The notes: generated by a model not told the origin, from the letters alone. Counted from the stretch's first letter, positions 8,929 to 20,150 are shown. The stretch: 64,000 nt of DNA from Candidatus Bacteroides merdavium (GCA_019116805.1 DXAV01000015.1:1-64000), one strand, 5' to 3'. Translations and numbers: made by a program.

Positions 8929-9255
8929 TTGACACTTTGCCATCCCAATCGCCTGAGAATCGCGTATTTCGACCCGAAGGAAAGGTCAATGAAAAAGAAT
9001 GAAATGCTGAAGGGGTTTCTTTCTCACTACCAGTACGATATCGAAATCTTTACAAATAATCTGGAAGAAAAACAGGGTAAAATGCCGACTTCACAAGAAG
9101 AGAAAGTCCGAAAAACAGAGATTTCAAAGCCCAAAAGCTGGGAAAGCATTGCTTTTTCCCTCGGAAAACAATGCTTTTGTTGAGGGAAAACATACGATTT
9201 GTCGAGGGAAAACATATAGCTTGACGTGGGAAAACCAACGTTTTACCCTGCTTAA
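8929..9255 (+). repeat. Interspersed ~330-bp intergenic element, copy 1
   Basis: Recognisably the same sequence, at roughly 70-80% by eye, as the reverse complement of 41700-42035. Shared blocks include TTGACACTTTG, CGCCTGAGAATCGC, CCCGAAGG, then TCTGGAAGAAAAAC, and finally the 22-bp-period array. Short frames inside both copies share a stretch like LEEKxGKxP, but the frames diverge soon after and I do not call a gene. This and array 2 fill the gap 8912-9378 between two converging genes. Confidence 0.75.
9140..9250. repeat. 22-bp-period palindromic array 2
   Basis: GGGAAAGC, CGGAAAAC, GGGAAAAC, GGGAAAAC and GGGAAAAC start at 9140, 9162, 9184, 9206 and 9228, exactly 22 bp apart. The spacers contain partly palindromic words such as AAAGCATTGCTTT and AACAATGCTTTT. 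It forms the 3' part of the interspersed element described at this locus. Confidence 0.85.
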
Positions 9256-9378
9256 ACAAGCATTTCAGCCCGCTCAAGCTTTCTAATTGGTGTGTTTTCA
9301 AAAAGGGATGTGCAAGCAAAAACAAGGATTTCCCTGCAAAAAGAAAGCTAATGGAAAGGAATAATGACACACCATCCT

Positions 9379-10257
9379 TTACTTCTTCCCCGCCAGATAG
9401 ACGCCGCACAACACGCAGGCAGCACCCAGCAAAGCCATGGGTGTCAGCGGTTCGCCCAAGAAAAGCAGGGCACCCATGGACGTAAAAATGGGGTTCAGGT
9501 AGATGTAATTGGAAACGCGGACAGTACCCAACTGCTTCAGAATGAAGTTCCATACCACGAAGCACACCAGTGAAGCCAGCACACTGAGGAACAACAGGTT
9601 CATCCAGACGGCAGGCCGCGCAAACGCCTCCAACGGAAATTGCCAGGGACGCACCACGAAAGCGGGAAGTATGGTGAGCAAGCCATAGAAAAAGACCTTG
9701 CGGGTAATGAAGACCGTGGAGTAACGTTCGGCCACCTGACGCATAATCAGGCTATAGAAAGCCCAGCAAAGGGCAGCCGTCAGTGAGAGTACGTCGCCCA
9801 AAGGGGAAAGCTTCAGCACGAAATTGCCATTGAAAATGACGAGCCCCACACCCACCAAGGCCAGCAACGAACCGCATACCAACCGCCACGTGGCCCGCTC
9901 GCTCCGATAGAAGAGCCGAGCCAGCAGCAGGGTAAGCAGGGGGGTGCTGCACACAATGAAAGCCACATTTGTGGTAAGCGTCACTTCAAGTGCCGTATTC
10001 TCCGTCAGGAAGTAAAGCGAACCGCCCGTCACGCCCGCCAGCAGCATCCAGCCTTCGTCGCGCCAGGTGCGGCAAAACAAGGTTCGGGGCGAAATGAACC
10101 AGATGCCCACATAAGCTATGAGGAAACGCAACAGGAAAATCTCCTGCGGCGTAAGCCCGTTCTCTATCAGCACACGGGTCGAAATGAACGTCATGCCCCA
10201 GATGCCTACCACCACGATGGCCGTCAGGTGCCACTTGAAATCCTTGCCGCCTTTCAT
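9379..10257 (-). CDS. EamA/DMT-superfamily transporter
   Basis: A 292-residue inner-membrane protein with about ten hydrophobic segments in two homologous EamA halves. The first begins HLTAIVVVGIWGMTFISTRV and the second holds the late NYIYLNPIFTSMGALLFLGEP segment. Members export small metabolites such as amino acids or nucleosides, but the substrate cannot be read here. It starts 16 bp after the stop of a second EamA gene and is cotranscribed with it. The C-terminus ends YLAGKK, with positive residues expected on the cytoplasmic side. Confidence 0.92.
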   Translation of the reverse strand: MKGGKDFKWHLTAIVVVGIWGMTFISTRVLIENGLTPQEIFLLRFLIAYVGIWFISPRTLFCRTWRDEGWMLLAGVTGGSLYFLTENTALEVTLTTNVAFIVCSTPLLTLLLARLFYRSERATWRLVCGSLLALVGVGLVIFNGNFVLKLSPLGDVLSLTAALCWAFYSLIMRQVAERYSTVFITRKVFFYGLLTILPAFVVRPWQFPLEAFARPAVWMNLLFLSVLASLVCFVVWNFILKQLGTVRVSNYIYLNPIFTSMGALLFLGEPLTPMALLGAACVLCGVYLAGKK

Positions 10258-10273
10258 CGCCCTCTCTCCTACT

Positions 10274-11233
10274 CTACTTTTTGTTCATGTTTTTCGCCTG
10301 CTTCTCCGCCTCATAAGCCTCCATTTCAGCACGGCTCTTGCTGGAAGTCACCAACCATACACCACCGAAAATCATCACGACGGAAAGTATCTTCGTCAAG
10401 TTGAAGCTGTCCATACCCCAACAGATGGCCACAATCGTGGCAACCAGCGGCTGGATATAGTTGTACATGCCTGCCACCGTCGGCCGCAGGTTCTTCTGCC
10501 CTACGATAATCAGGATATAGCTAAGGAACGTGGCGCCCACCACCACGAAGAGGATGGAAGCGATGCGTGCCCCGTCAAGGGCCAGCCAGTCGGTTGCAAG
10601 CAAACTGCTATACGAGAAAGGCAGCAGGCAGATGAAAGCATAGGTGAACATCCACTTCATCACCGTCACCGCCGAATACTTGGCTACGAAATTCTTGAAC
10701 AACACAAAATAGAAGGCATAACTGCACTGCGCCAGGAGTACGAACAGGTCGCCCAACACAGGATTGTCGCCCTTCGGTGCCGAACCGGCTGCCGCTTGCG
10801 AACTTCCCAAGATGAGCAGCAACGCGCCCGATGCGCCCACGGCAATGCCCAATATCTTCCGACCCGTGATAGGTTCCTTCAGGAAGATGGCCGCCAGTAT
10901 CATGGCGATGAGCGGCATGCTGGTCGTGATGATGGAAGCATCGACAGGCGAAGTCAAGCCTACGCCGAAGATATAGCTTCCCTGGTTGAAGACGATGGCC
11001 AGAAGCGAAGCTACGAAGAGCTTCATCAGATCCTTGTGACCCACATGTTCGGGCTTCTGGAAGAAAGAAAAGACCCAAAAGAGAACCATCGCGCCGAAGA
11101 CGCGCAAGTCGGTCATCACCAGCGAACTGACTGCCCCTCCTATCATGACGAACTTGGCCAGCGGAGCCATCAGCCCCCACATGCTGTTGGCCGCCAACAT
11201 CGCGGCATGACCTTTCAATTTTGCTGTATCCAT
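10274..11233 (-). CDS. EamA/DMT-superfamily transporter
   Basis: A 319-residue membrane protein with ten predicted helices. I place the start at 11233 (MDTAKLKGHAAMLAANSMWG) because the first helix follows directly and the upstream extension adds no family-like sequence. The typical second-half motif MYNYIQPLVATIVAICWGMD is present. It heads a two-gene unit with the EamA protein at 9379-10257. Two adjacent paralogous exporters could work as a pair or on different substrates. It is divergent from leuS, with 195 bp between the starts. Confidence 0.92.
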   Translation of the reverse strand: MDTAKLKGHAAMLAANSMWGLMAPLAKFVMIGGAVSSLVMTDLRVFGAMVLFWVFSFFQKPEHVGHKDLMKLFVASLLAIVFNQGSYIFGVGLTSPVDASIITTSMPLIAMILAAIFLKEPITGRKILGIAVGASGALLLILGSSQAAAGSAPKGDNPVLGDLFVLLAQCSYAFYFVLFKNFVAKYSAVTVMKWMFTYAFICLLPFSYSSLLATDWLALDGARIASILFVVVGATFLSYILIIVGQKNLRPTVAGMYNYIQPLVATIVAICWGMDSFNLTKILSVVMIFGGVWLVTSSKSRAEMEAYEAEKQAKNMNKK

Positions 11234-11350
11234 AACTGAATATTTCAATTTCGGGCGCAAAATTACGAGAAAAGTAAGCAACGTATCCCCACAACCCAAT
11301 GTTTTTTATCGGCTTGATGAACAAATCTGAAAATAAACCTGTAAATTTGC

Positions 11351-11378
11351 AACGGTTTATTAACCGCATTATAAACCG
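11351..11378 (+). other. Inverted-repeat motif in the leuS upstream region
   Basis: AACGGTTTATTAACCGC is followed by TATAAACCG. The first part can fold (CGGTT/AACCG). A close relative lies at 20336-20363 in front of the SpoU-type methyltransferase gene. TAAATTTG at 11342-11349 could be a -7 element, which would place this motif at the 5' end of the leuS transcript. Its role is unknown. Confidence 0.4.
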
Positions 11379-11428
11379 AAACAAGAAGATATAAACACGT
11401 TTTCAATAAATTATTAACAGACATCAGT

Positions 11429-14266
11429 ATGGAATACAATTTCAGGGAGATTGAAAAGAAATGGCAGAAACGATGGGTGGACAACAAAACCTATCAAGTA
11501 ACGGAAGACGACACAAAACAGAAATTCTATGTACTGAACATGTTCCCCTACCCCTCGGGTGCAGGCTTGCACGTGGGACATCCGCTGGGCTACATCGCTT
11601 CGGACATCTACGCCCGCTACAAACGACTGCAAGGTTTCAACGTACTGAACCCCATGGGCTACGACGCCTACGGCCTGCCCGCCGAACAGTATGCCATCCA
11701 GACCGGCCAACACCCTGCAATTACTACTTCCGCTAATATCAACCGCTATCGCGAACAGCTCGACAAGATAGGCTTCTCGTTCGACTGGAGTCGTGAGATA
11801 CGCACCTGCGACCCCGAATACTACCACTGGACGCAATGGGCCTTCCAGAAGATGTTCCAGAGCTACTACGACAACAAGTTGCAGAAGGCACAACCCATCA
11901 CCCAACTGGTGAAGGCTTTCGAAGCCAACGGCACCGAAGGACTGGACGCGGCTTGTAGCGAGGAATTGAGCTTCACAGCCGACGAGTGGAAGGCCATGAA
12001 CGAAAAGCAGCAGCAGGAGACACTGATGAACTACCGCATCGCCTATCTGGGTGAAACGATGGTGAACTGGTGTCCTCAGCTGGGTACCGTACTGGCCAAC
12101 GACGAAGTGGTGGACGGCGTATCGGAGCGTGGCGGTTATCCCGTTGTACAGAAGAAGATGCGCCAATGGTGTCTGCGCGTGTCGGCCTATGCCCAGCGTC
12201 TGCTCGACGGACTGGAGACCATCGACTGGACCGACTCGCTGAAAGAAACACAACGCAACTGGATTGGCCGCTCGGAAGGTACCGAAGTTCAGTTCAAGGT
12301 GAAGGACAGCGACCTCGAGTTCACCATCTTTACAACTCGTGCCGATACGATGTTCGGTGTAACGTTCATGGTGCTGGCGCCTGAAAGCGAACTGGTTCCG
12401 CAGGTGACAACCGAAGCCCAGAAGGCCGAAGTGGAAGCCTATCTGGACCGTACCAAGAAGCGTACAGAGCGCGAACGCATCAGCGACCGCAGCGTGACGG
12501 GTGTCTTCTCAGGTTCGTATGCCATCAATCCTTTCACGGGCGAAGCAGTGCCCATCTGGATCAGCGACTACGTGCTGGCCGGATATGGTACGGGTGCCAT
12601 CATGGCCGTACCTGCCCATGACTCGCGCGACTACGCCTTTGCCAAGCACTTCGGTCTGGAAATCCGTCCGCTGGTCGAAGGTTGTGACGTTTCCGAAGAA
12701 AGCTTCGACGCCAAGGAAGGCATCGTCTGCAACTCGCCGAAGGCCGGCGCCACTCCCTATTGCGACCTGTCGCTGAATGGACTTACCATCAAGGAAGCCA
12801 TCGCCGCTACCAAGAAATACGTCAAGGAACACCACCTGGGCCGCGTCAAGGTGAACTACCGCCTGCGCGACGCCATCTTCAGCCGCCAGCGCTACTGGGG
12901 CGAACCGTTCCCTGTTTACTATAAGGACAACATGCCCTACATGATTCCTGAAAGCTGCCTGCCGCTGGAGCTGCCCGAAGTGGCCAAGTTCCTGCCTACC
13001 GAAACAGGCGAACCGCCATTGGGACATGCCACGAAGTGGGCTTGGGACACGGTGAACAACTGTGTCGTTGAGAACAGCAAGATTGATAACCAGACCGTCT
13101 TCCCGCTCGAACTGAACACCATGCCGGGCTTTGCAGGCTCCAGCGCCTACTACCTGCGCTACATGGATCCGCGCAACCACACGGCACTGGTTTCCAAGAA
13201 AGCCGACGAATACTGGCGCAACGTAGACCTCTATGTAGGCGGTACGGAGCACGCCACCGGCCACTTAATCTACTCCCGCTTCTGGAACAAGTTCCTGCAC
13301 GACCTGGGCATCTCCGTTGTGGAAGAACCGTTCCAAAAGCTGGTGAACCAGGGCATGATCCAGGGACGAAGCAACTTCGTGTACCGCATCAAGGATACCA
13401 ACACCTTCGTGTCGCTGGGCCTGAAAGACCAGTACGACACCACCCCACTCCACGTGGATGTGAACATCGTATCGAACGATGTGCTCGACGTGGAAGCTTT
13501 CAAGGCATGGCGTCCTGAATACAACAACGCCGAATTCATCCTCGAAGACGGCAAATACATCTGCGGCTGGGCGGTTGAAAAGATGTCGAAGTCGATGTTC
13601 AACGTCGTAAACCCCGACATGATTGTCGAGAAGTATGGTGCCGATACGCTTCGTATGTACGAAATGTTCCTCGGCCCGGTAGAGCAGTCCAAGCCCTGGG
13701 ATACGAATGGTATCGACGGCGTACACCGCTTCCTCAAGAAATTCTGGTCGCTCTTCTACGACCGCTCGGGCCAGTACCTCGTGACCGACGAAGCCGCCAC
13801 AAAGGACGAACTGAAGTCACTCCACAAGCTCATCAAAAAGGTGACAGGCGACATCGAGACCTTCTCATATAACACCAGCATCAGTGCCTTCATGATTTGT
13901 GTCAACGAACTGACCGGTCTGAAGTGCTACAAGAAGGAAATCCTGAACCCGCTGGTAGTTGTGCTGGCTCCCTTCGCTCCCCACGTCAGCGAAGAGTTGT
14001 GGGAGACGCTGGGCAATGCAGGTTCCGTATGCGATGCCCACTGGCCGGCCTACAACGAGGAATATCTGGTGGAAAACACCGTCAACTACACCATCTCCTT
14101 CAACGGCAAGGCCCGCTTCAACAAGGAATTCCCCGTTGACGCCACTTCCGAAACCATCCAGGCAGAAGTGCTGGCCGACGAACGTTCGTCCAAATGGATG
14201 GAAGGCAAGTCGGTTGTAAAGGTCATCGTCGTGCCGAAGAAGATTGTGAACGTGGTAGTGAAGTAA
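11429..14266 (+). CDS. leuS: Leucyl-tRNA synthetase
   Basis: Class I aminoacyl-tRNA synthetase charging tRNA-Leu. At 945 residues it is somewhat longer than the E. coli enzyme, as is usual in Bacteroidetes. The HIGH-type signature is HVGHP at residues 48-52 in [17 protein letters not shown]. The KMSKS loop lies near residue 717 in [16 protein letters not shown]. The editing (CP1) domain includes [13 protein letters not shown] and the later [19 protein letters not shown] segment. It is the first gene of a tight operon with the YitT protein (13 bp gap), rdgB and an SLC13 permease. The start at 11429 ([16 protein letters not shown]) matches the family N-terminus. Confidence 0.99.
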   Translation: MEYNFREIEKKWQKRWVDNKTYQVTEDDTKQKFYVLNMFPYPSGAGLHVGHPLGYIASDIYARYKRLQGFNVLNPMGYDAYGLPAEQYAIQTGQHPAITTSANINRYREQLDKIGFSFDWSREIRTCDPEYYHWTQWAFQKMFQSYYDNKLQKAQPITQLVKAFEANGTEGLDAACSEELSFTADEWKAMNEKQQQETLMNYRIAYLGETMVNWCPQLGTVLANDEVVDGVSERGGYPVVQKKMRQWCLRVSAYAQRLLDGLETIDWTDSLKETQRNWIGRSEGTEVQFKVKDSDLEFTIFTTRADTMFGVTFMVLAPESELVPQVTTEAQKAEVEAYLDRTKKRTERERISDRSVTGVFSGSYAINPFTGEAVPIWISDYVLAGYGTGAIMAVPAHDSRDYAFAKHFGLEIRPLVEGCDVSEESFDAKEGIVCNSPKAGATPYCDLSLNGLTIKEAIAATKKYVKEHHLGRVKVNYRLRDAIFSRQRYWGEPFPVYYKDNMPYMIPESCLPLELPEVAKFLPTETGEPPLGHATKWAWDTVNNCVVENSKIDNQTVFPLELNTMPGFAGSSAYYLRYMDPRNHTALVSKKADEYWRNVDLYVGGTEHATGHLIYSRFWNKFLHDLGISVVEEPFQKLVNQGMIQGRSNFVYRIKDTNTFVSLGLKDQYDTTPLHVDVNIVSNDVLDVEAFKAWRPEYNNAEFILEDGKYICGWAVEKMSKSMFNVVNPDMIVEKYGADTLRMYEMFLGPVEQSKPWDTNGIDGVHRFLKKFWSLFYDRSGQYLVTDEAATKDELKSLHKLIKKVTGDIETFSYNTSISAFMICVNELTGLKCYKKEILNPLVVVLAPFAPHVSEELWETLGNAGSVCDAHWPAYNEEYLVENTVNYTISFNGKARFNKEFPVDATSETIQAEVLADERSSKWMEGKSVVKVIVVPKKIVNVVVK

Positions 14267-14279
14267 ATCTAATTGAACT

Positions 14280-15182
14280 ATGCATATCAGTAAACCAAGT
14301 AAAACAGCATTGATGAGGGAGCTGAAAGATTACATCGTAATCACCCTCGGACTTATCAGCTATTCGCTGGCATGGGCGGCTTTTCTGATTCCCTACCAGA
14401 TAACAACGGGTGGAACGACAGGTATCGGTGCCATTATCTATTATGCCACCGGCTTTCCCATCCAATGGTCCTACTTCATCATCAATGCTGTACTGATGAC
14501 TTTTGCCATCAAGATACTGGGTCCCAAATTCAGCATCAAGACGACCTATGCCATCTTCATGCTGACATTCCTGTTATGGCTGTTCCAAAAGCTGGTGAAT
14601 GGCCCTGACGGCATCCCGCCCCAGATTCTGGGACCCGGACAGGACTTCATGGCCTGCCTCATCGGTGCCTCGATGTGCGGTGTCGGCCTGGGTGTAGTGT
14701 TCAACTGCAACGGAAGTACCGGCGGAACGGATATCATCGCCGCCATCATCAACAAGTACCGTGACGTAACACTGGGACGCATGATCATGGCTTGTGATGT
14801 GGTCATCATCAGTTCGTGCTACTTCATCTTCCACGACTGGCGCCGCGTGATATTCGGCTTTGTGACGCTGTTCGTCATCGGTTTTGTACTCGACTACATC
14901 GTAAACAGTGCCCGCCAGTCGGTCCAGTTCCTCATCTTCTCCAAAGAATACGAGAAGATAGCCGACCGTATCACCAAGGAAACCCATCGCGGCGTAACGA
15001 TACTCGACGGTACGGGCTGGTACAGCAAGGGGCACGTCAAGGTGCTGGTAGTCCTGGCCTACAAGCGCCAGTCGGTCGAAATCTTCCGTCTGGTCAAGGA
15101 CATCGACCCCAATGCCTTCATCTCGCAAAGCTCCGTCATCGGTGTATATGGTGAAGGCTTCGACAAACTGAAAGTAAAATAA
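14280..15182 (+). CDS. YitT-family membrane protein with DUF2179 C-terminal domain
   Basis: A 300-residue protein. About five to six helices occupy residues 15-210, with the characteristic YQITTGGTTGIGAIIYY early and NGSTGGTDIIAAIIN in the middle. A soluble DUF2179 domain (about 215-295: GVTILDGTGWYSKGHVKVLV) follows. The function of the family is not established. It lies between leuS and rdgB with gaps of 13 and 12 bp, so it is part of the leuS operon. Confidence 0.93.
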   Translation: MHISKPSKTALMRELKDYIVITLGLISYSLAWAAFLIPYQITTGGTTGIGAIIYYATGFPIQWSYFIINAVLMTFAIKILGPKFSIKTTYAIFMLTFLLWLFQKLVNGPDGIPPQILGPGQDFMACLIGASMCGVGLGVVFNCNGSTGGTDIIAAIINKYRDVTLGRMIMACDVVIISSCYFIFHDWRRVIFGFVTLFVIGFVLDYIVNSARQSVQFLIFSKEYEKIADRITKETHRGVTILDGTGWYSKGHVKVLVVLAYKRQSVEIFRLVKDIDPNAFISQSSVIGVYGEGFDKLKVK

Positions 15183-15194
15183 TTCTATCGCGAT

Positions 15195-15773
15195 ATGAAG
15201 AAATTTGTCTTTGCAACCAACAATGCCCACAAGCTGGAAGAAGTGAAAGACATCTTAGGTGACAAGATAGAACTTCTCAGCATGAAGGACATCAACTGCC
15301 AGGCAGACATTCCCGAAACAGCTGATACCCTGGCAGGAAACGCCTTGATAAAGGCAAGATACATTTATGACAATTACCACCTGAACTGCTTTGCCGACGA
15401 TACCGGCCTCGAAGTGGAAGCGCTGAACGGGGCGCCGGGCGTCTACTCGGCCCGCTATGCAGGCGATACCCACAACTCCGAAGCCAACATGAAGAAGCTG
15501 CTTCATGACTTGGAAGGCGTGGAAAACCGCAAGGCACAGTTCCGCACCGTCTTCGCCCTGATTATCGACGGAAAGGAACATCTGTTCGAAGGCATCGTCA
15601 AGGGTGAGATTGTCAAAGCACGGAAAGGGACTTCCGGCTTCGGCTACGACCCCATCTTCGTGCCCGAAGGCTATACCCAGACCTTTGCGGAAATGGGCAA
15701 TGCCGAAAAGAACAAGATCAGCCACCGGGCCAAAGCTACGCAGAAGCTCTGCAAGTTCCTAAAATCCATCTGA
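15195..15773 (+). CDS. rdgB: XTP/dITP diphosphatase (RdgB/HAM1)
   Basis: A house-cleaning pyrophosphatase that hydrolyses XTP, ITP and dITP to monophosphates and so keeps deaminated purines out of nucleic acids; cytoplasmic. 192 residues, the usual length. Motifs are [16 protein letters not shown] at the start, [25 protein letters not shown] (metal-binding acidic residues and substrate loop) and [13 protein letters not shown]. It is the third gene of the leuS operon. Confidence 0.97.
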   Translation: MKKFVFATNNAHKLEEVKDILGDKIELLSMKDINCQADIPETADTLAGNALIKARYIYDNYHLNCFADDTGLEVEALNGAPGVYSARYAGDTHNSEANMKKLLHDLEGVENRKAQFRTVFALIIDGKEHLFEGIVKGEIVKARKGTSGFGYDPIFVPEGYTQTFAEMGNAEKNKISHRAKATQKLCKFLKSI

Positions 15774-15800
15774 AACAACACAAAATAAAAACCTGTCATT

Positions 15801-17651
15801 ATGTGGATTACCGTAAGCATCCTCGCCCTCTCAGCCATATTTTTTGTAAACGGTAAAATCCGTTCCGACTTAGTAGCCTTATGCTCTCTCGTAGCCTTGC
15901 TGATATTTCAGATTTTGACTCCGGAAGAAGCGTTGTCGGGATTTTCAAGCTCGGTGGTCATCATGATGATAGGATTGTTCGTAGTAGGCGGTGCTATTTT
16001 TCAGACTGGACTGGCCCGGATGATAAGCTCGCACCTACTCAAATTTGCGGGAAACAGTGAAACCAAACTGTTCCTGCTTGTCATACTAGTCACTTCTGCC
16101 ATCGGGGCGTTTGTAAGCAATACCGGTACCGTAGCATTGATGCTTCCCATCGTAGTAAGCCTGGCCGTCAGCGCAGAAATATCTTCCAGCCGCCTACTCA
16201 TGCCGTTAGCCTTTGCCAGTAGCATGGGAGGCATGATGACTCTTATCGGTACGCCACCCAATCTGGTCATACAGGATACATTGGTATCAGCCGGATACGA
16301 ATCACTTTCCTTCTTTTCTTTCCTGCCTGTCGGCATTGTCTGCGTCATTGTGGGCATCATCGTATTGATGCCGCTCAGTAAAATTTTTCTTTCGAAAAGA
16401 AAGAAAGAAGAAAAGAACCAAAGTGGAAAGTCACTACAGGAACTGGTAAACGAATATGGATTATCGACCAATCTCTTCCGCTTGCAGGTGAAAGAAAATT
16501 CAAATCTGCTAGGAAAGACCATCATCGAACTGGATATACGCCGAAAATATGAACTGAACATATTGGAAGTGAGACGCAAGGACTTATCAAAACATCGCTT
16601 CCTGAAGACTATCACACAAAAACTGGCCGACCCGGATACGAAACTCAACGAAGGAGATATTCTCTACGTGACAGGAGATTTCCACAAAATCAAGCAATTC
16701 GCTGAAGAACACCTGTTAAACTTACTAGACGGACACGCTTCGGAAGAGACTAATGGGAACTCACTCGACTTCTATGACATAGGCATCGCGGAAATCGTAC
16801 TAATGCCTACCTCGAACCTGATAAACCGCACAGTGAAGGAAGCCGGATTCAGAGACAAATTCAACGTCAACGTACTGGGCATCCGACGCAAACGTGAATA
16901 TCTGTTACAGGACTTGGGAAACAAATCCATACACAGCGGCGACGTACTGCTGGTACAAGGAACATGGGGAAATATCGCCCGTTTGAACAAAGATGAAAAC
17001 GACTGGGTGGTATTAGGACAACCTCTCGCCGAAGCAGCCAAGGTGACATTGGATTACAAAGCACCGGTAGCCGCCCTCATCATGTTACTAATGATAGCCA
17101 TGATGGTCTTCGACTTCATACCTGTCGCGCCGGTTACAGCCGTCATGATAGCCGGCATCCTGATGGTACTCACCGGATGTTTCCGCAACGTAGAAGCCGC
17201 CTACAAAACCATCAACTGGGAAAGTATCGTGTTAATAGCCGCCATGCTGCCCATGTCGCAAGCGCTGGAAAAGACAGGTGTATCAGATTTCGTATCAGAC
17301 TCGTTGGTGCAAGGACTGGGCACATACGGACCTTTCGCCTTGATGGCAGGCATCTATTTCACTACCTCGCTACTCACCATGTTTATCAGCAATACGGCAA
17401 CGGCTGTGCTCCTGGCTCCCATTGCATTACATAGCGCCGTGCAAATAGAAGCCAGTCCTGTGCCTTTCCTTTTCGCCGTAGCCGTAGGCGCCAGCATGTG
17501 TTTTGCCTCGCCTTTCTCCACCCCGCCCAACGCACTGGTGATGCCGGCCGGCCAATACACGTTCATGGATTACATCAAAGTAGGCCTGCCGTTACAAATC
17601 ATCATGGGCATTGTCATGGTGTTTGTACTCCCTCTCCTATTCCCGTTCTGA
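15801..17651 (+). CDS. SLC13-type permease with two TrkA-C (RCK) domains
   Basis: A 616-residue inner-membrane transporter of the DASS/SLC13 (ArsB/NhaD-like) group. Hydrophobic segments at about 1-190 and 410-616 flank a soluble region. That region holds two TrkA-C-like modules (about 215-295 and 315-395; LGKTIIELDIRRKYELNILEV and NRTVKEAGFRDKFNVNVLGI), which usually bind small regulators. Both signature segments are present: SNTGTVALMLPIV with IGTPPNLV, and SNTATAVLLAPIA with FSTPPNALV. Anionic substrates such as sulfate or dicarboxylates are typical, but the substrate is not determinable. Last gene of the leuS operon, convergent with nadA, 10 bp apart. Confidence 0.93.
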   Translation: MWITVSILALSAIFFVNGKIRSDLVALCSLVALLIFQILTPEEALSGFSSSVVIMMIGLFVVGGAIFQTGLARMISSHLLKFAGNSETKLFLLVILVTSAIGAFVSNTGTVALMLPIVVSLAVSAEISSSRLLMPLAFASSMGGMMTLIGTPPNLVIQDTLVSAGYESLSFFSFLPVGIVCVIVGIIVLMPLSKIFLSKRKKEEKNQSGKSLQELVNEYGLSTNLFRLQVKENSNLLGKTIIELDIRRKYELNILEVRRKDLSKHRFLKTITQKLADPDTKLNEGDILYVTGDFHKIKQFAEEHLLNLLDGHASEETNGNSLDFYDIGIAEIVLMPTSNLINRTVKEAGFRDKFNVNVLGIRRKREYLLQDLGNKSIHSGDVLLVQGTWGNIARLNKDENDWVVLGQPLAEAAKVTLDYKAPVAALIMLLMIAMMVFDFIPVAPVTAVMIAGILMVLTGCFRNVEAAYKTINWESIVLIAAMLPMSQALEKTGVSDFVSDSLVQGLGTYGPFALMAGIYFTTSLLTMFISNTATAVLLAPIALHSAVQIEASPVPFLFAVAVGASMCFASPFSTPPNALVMPAGQYTFMDYIKVGLPLQIIMGIVMVFVLPLLFPF

Positions 17652-17661
17652 CAGACGGAAT

Positions 17662-18600
17662 TTACAGCCCTAATTGTGCCGATATCTCCAGCATACGTCT
17701 AATGGGACGAACCGCCTTCTCGGCAATAGCGAAATCAACGGTAATCTCTGGAGTTTCGTTCTTAAGGCAGTTGTAGAGCTTTTCCATCGTGTTCAGACGC
17801 ATGAAGTTGCATTCATTGCATCCGCAGGTGCTGTCCACGGGAGGAGCTGGGATGAAGGTGGTCTGCGGACACTTCTTACGCATTTCGTGCAAGATACCCG
17901 CTTCGGTAGCCACGATGTATTCTTTCTCCGGATGCGCTACGGCATACTTCAACAAAGCAGCGGTAGAACCTACGACATCGGCCAATTTCAGCACAGCACC
18001 CTTGCATTCGGGATGAGCCAAAATGACGGCCCGGGGGTGCTGTTTTTTTATTTCAACCATCTTTTCGACCGAGAACTGCTCGTGCACATGGCAAGCTCCA
18101 TCCCATATCAGCATATTGCGACCTGTAACAGAGTTGATATAACTGCCCAAATTCCTGTCCGGACCAAAGATTATTTTCTCATCTTTTGGGAAGCTCTCCA
18201 CGATTTGACGGGCATTGGTGGAAGTAACGACCACGTCAGTCAACGCCTTGACGGCTGCTGTCGTGTTAACGTATGAAATGACGGTATAGCCCGGATGTTC
18301 CTTGACGAACTGCTCGAACTTGTCGGCCGGACAGCTGTCGGCCAGCGAACAGCCGGCTGCCATGTCGGGCACCAGCACTTTCTTTTCAGGGCAGAGCACC
18401 TTGGCCGTCTCGCCCATGAAGTGAACACCACACATTACAATGATGTCGGCCGTCGTCTTGGCGGCCTGCTGGGCCAGAGCCAAACTGTCGCCGATGTAGT
18501 CGGCAATATCCTGTATTTCACTGCGCTGGTAGTAGTGGCCCATGATCAGGGCATTCTTCTCTTTCTTGAGCTGCTCGATGGCTTGTATCAGATTTTCCAT
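17662..18600 (-). CDS. nadA: Quinolinate synthase A
   Basis: Condenses iminoaspartate (made by NadB) with dihydroxyacetone phosphate to quinolinate in de novo NAD synthesis; an oxygen-sensitive 4Fe-4S enzyme. Start set at 18600 (MENLIQAIEQLKKEKNALIM), giving 312 residues. Likely cluster ligands are Cys84 (AAGCSLADSC), Cys170 (WDGACHVHE) and Cys259 in the STCGCNECNFM segment. GHYYQRSEIQDIADYIGDS near the N-terminus is typical. A -7 element (TAACTTTG, complement of 18625-18632) lies just upstream, overlapping the stop codon of the S41 peptidase gene, so nadA has its own promoter. nadB is 16 kb away (34289). Confidence 0.97.
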   Translation of the reverse strand: MENLIQAIEQLKKEKNALIMGHYYQRSEIQDIADYIGDSLALAQQAAKTTADIIVMCGVHFMGETAKVLCPEKKVLVPDMAAGCSLADSCPADKFEQFVKEHPGYTVISYVNTTAAVKALTDVVVTSTNARQIVESFPKDEKIIFGPDRNLGSYINSVTGRNMLIWDGACHVHEQFSVEKMVEIKKQHPRAVILAHPECKGAVLKLADVVGSTAALLKYAVAHPEKEYIVATEAGILHEMRKKCPQTTFIPAPPVDSTCGCNECNFMRLNTMEKLYNCLKNETPEITVDFAIAEKAVRPIRRMLEISAQLGL

Positions 18601-18629
18601 AATCGTTAGTAATTTGTTCAGATGCAAAG

Positions 18630-19919
18630 TTAATAACTTTGGCAGACACCTGCTATATGTTTCCGTACAAATTCTATTTGCGTATCGCGCCCGTGCATGA
18701 AATCGGCTACGGTAGAAGGTACCACGTAGTGGGGAACGATTCCCTCTCCTTCCAGCGGAAAGCCATGATGCGAACGGTCCGGCTCACGGGTGGGGATGCG
18801 CAGCCAAATGCCGTGTGAGGTACAGAAATTCTTCGGTCCGTTGCCCGTATCTCCAGCGGTAGGTTCACCCACCAGCGTTACGTTACCGCTCTCCTTCATG
18901 TCCAAAGTAAAACTCTCGGCAGCCGAAAAAGTATCAGGTCCCGTCAACAGAAATACCTTTCCACGGTAAGCGTCTTGAGCGGGCTCCAACTGACGGGAAT
19001 CGGAAAGGCAATGAAGCTGCGGACGGTTGATGAAATATTCGCACAGGAGTGCACCGTTGGCGCTGCTTCCGCCTCCGTTGTCGCGAACGTCGACGATGAG
19101 ATAAGGCAGGTGGTTCACCGTAGGATAACACGTTGCAAACTCTTCCATGACGGGAGGCATCATGGTGTTGATGGCCAGGTAACCGATGCTGTCGTCCAAC
19201 ACTCTGGCCGCAACGGCAGGCTGTTCTTCATAGGAGACACAATCGTTCCGCCGTAACGGCAAGTTCCGTGTCAGCGTGTCGGTACCGCGCTGAACGGTGT
19301 AGCTGACCAGTGTATCGACATAACTGCGGAAAATGCTCCGTGCCGAACGGTAATGACGGTCGGAAGCCGTGGAGCCGCAGGCATATTTCTCGTGCTCGGC
19401 CACCCATTGTCCGACGGGGATGCCGTTAATGGCCGTAATGCGATCTTTATCACAAAAGCCGGCAGCACGCAGGTACTCGTTGGGCTTGCTTATGAACAAC
19501 GAATCGTTGATAACCTTGGGTGCAGTAGCAGCCGTATATTTGCTGAAGAAACTGTTAGCGTGTCCTGCCCCCAAAGCAGCTATATATTCCTGTACCAACA
19601 GAACATATTCAGCCGGCTGCCTGGCAGCACCAATCCGAGGTGCAAAAACACGGTAAAGCGAATCCATGTCCAATCCCTTCTGACGGTAGAGCGAATAGTT
19701 GTCCACCACAATCTGATGGATTTCATCAAAGTCGGCAACATATTGGTCGGGAGTCAACGGGAGTTCGTCCGCATAATACCATACACCGGTACGGGAGTTA
19801 TCCTTCTTATACGTATAATAGGCATAACCCACCAGTCCGCCAAACGCCAGCAGAAGCACCAGCACAACAATTCCTGCGATTTTCAATACCTTTTTCCAAA
19901 TAAGACCATTGTTTTCCAT
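18630..19919 (-). CDS. S41-family C-terminal-processing-like peptidase
   Basis: A 429-residue membrane-anchored serine peptidase. The start at 19919 ([20 protein letters not shown]) places one transmembrane helix at residues ~9-32 with the rest in the periplasm. The S41 core is recognised by [20 protein letters not shown] and the nucleophile segment [19 protein letters not shown], followed by [11 protein letters not shown]. No clear PDZ domain is visible between the anchor and the core, although [19 protein letters not shown] resembles part of one. It is followed by nadA. A -7 element (TAACTTTG, complement of 20151-20158) suggests a leader of about 225 nt. Confidence 0.88.
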   Translation of the reverse strand: MENNGLIWKKVLKIAGIVVLVLLLAFGGLVGYAYYTYKKDNSRTGVWYYADELPLTPDQYVADFDEIHQIVVDNYSLYRQKGLDMDSLYRVFAPRIGAARQPAEYVLLVQEYIAALGAGHANSFFSKYTAATAPKVINDSLFISKPNEYLRAAGFCDKDRITAINGIPVGQWVAEHEKYACGSTASDRHYRSARSIFRSYVDTLVSYTVQRGTDTLTRNLPLRRNDCVSYEEQPAVAARVLDDSIGYLAINTMMPPVMEEFATCYPTVNHLPYLIVDVRDNGGGSSANGALLCEYFINRPQLHCLSDSRQLEPAQDAYRGKVFLLTGPDTFSAAESFTLDMKESGNVTLVGEPTAGDTGNGPKNFCTSHGIWLRIPTREPDRSHHGFPLEGEGIVPHYVVPSTVADFMHGRDTQIEFVRKHIAGVCQSY

Positions 19920-20150
19920 CGATAGTAGCTTTTTATCATTAAAAATTTTATTTCTCTTTTTTCTTTTTAAATCCCCATGGTGGTAATAATAGGCGGTTGA
20001 TACGGTGGAAAAGAAAATCCGTTTTTTCTTGCAGAAATGGGTTATGAGTCTCCTGCCTCCGGTTATCACCAGCTTATCAACGGACGAAGACGAGGTGAAA
20101 GGCTGATAATAAGCCCTCTTCCGTCTGTTATCAACATTCTGTTTATAACG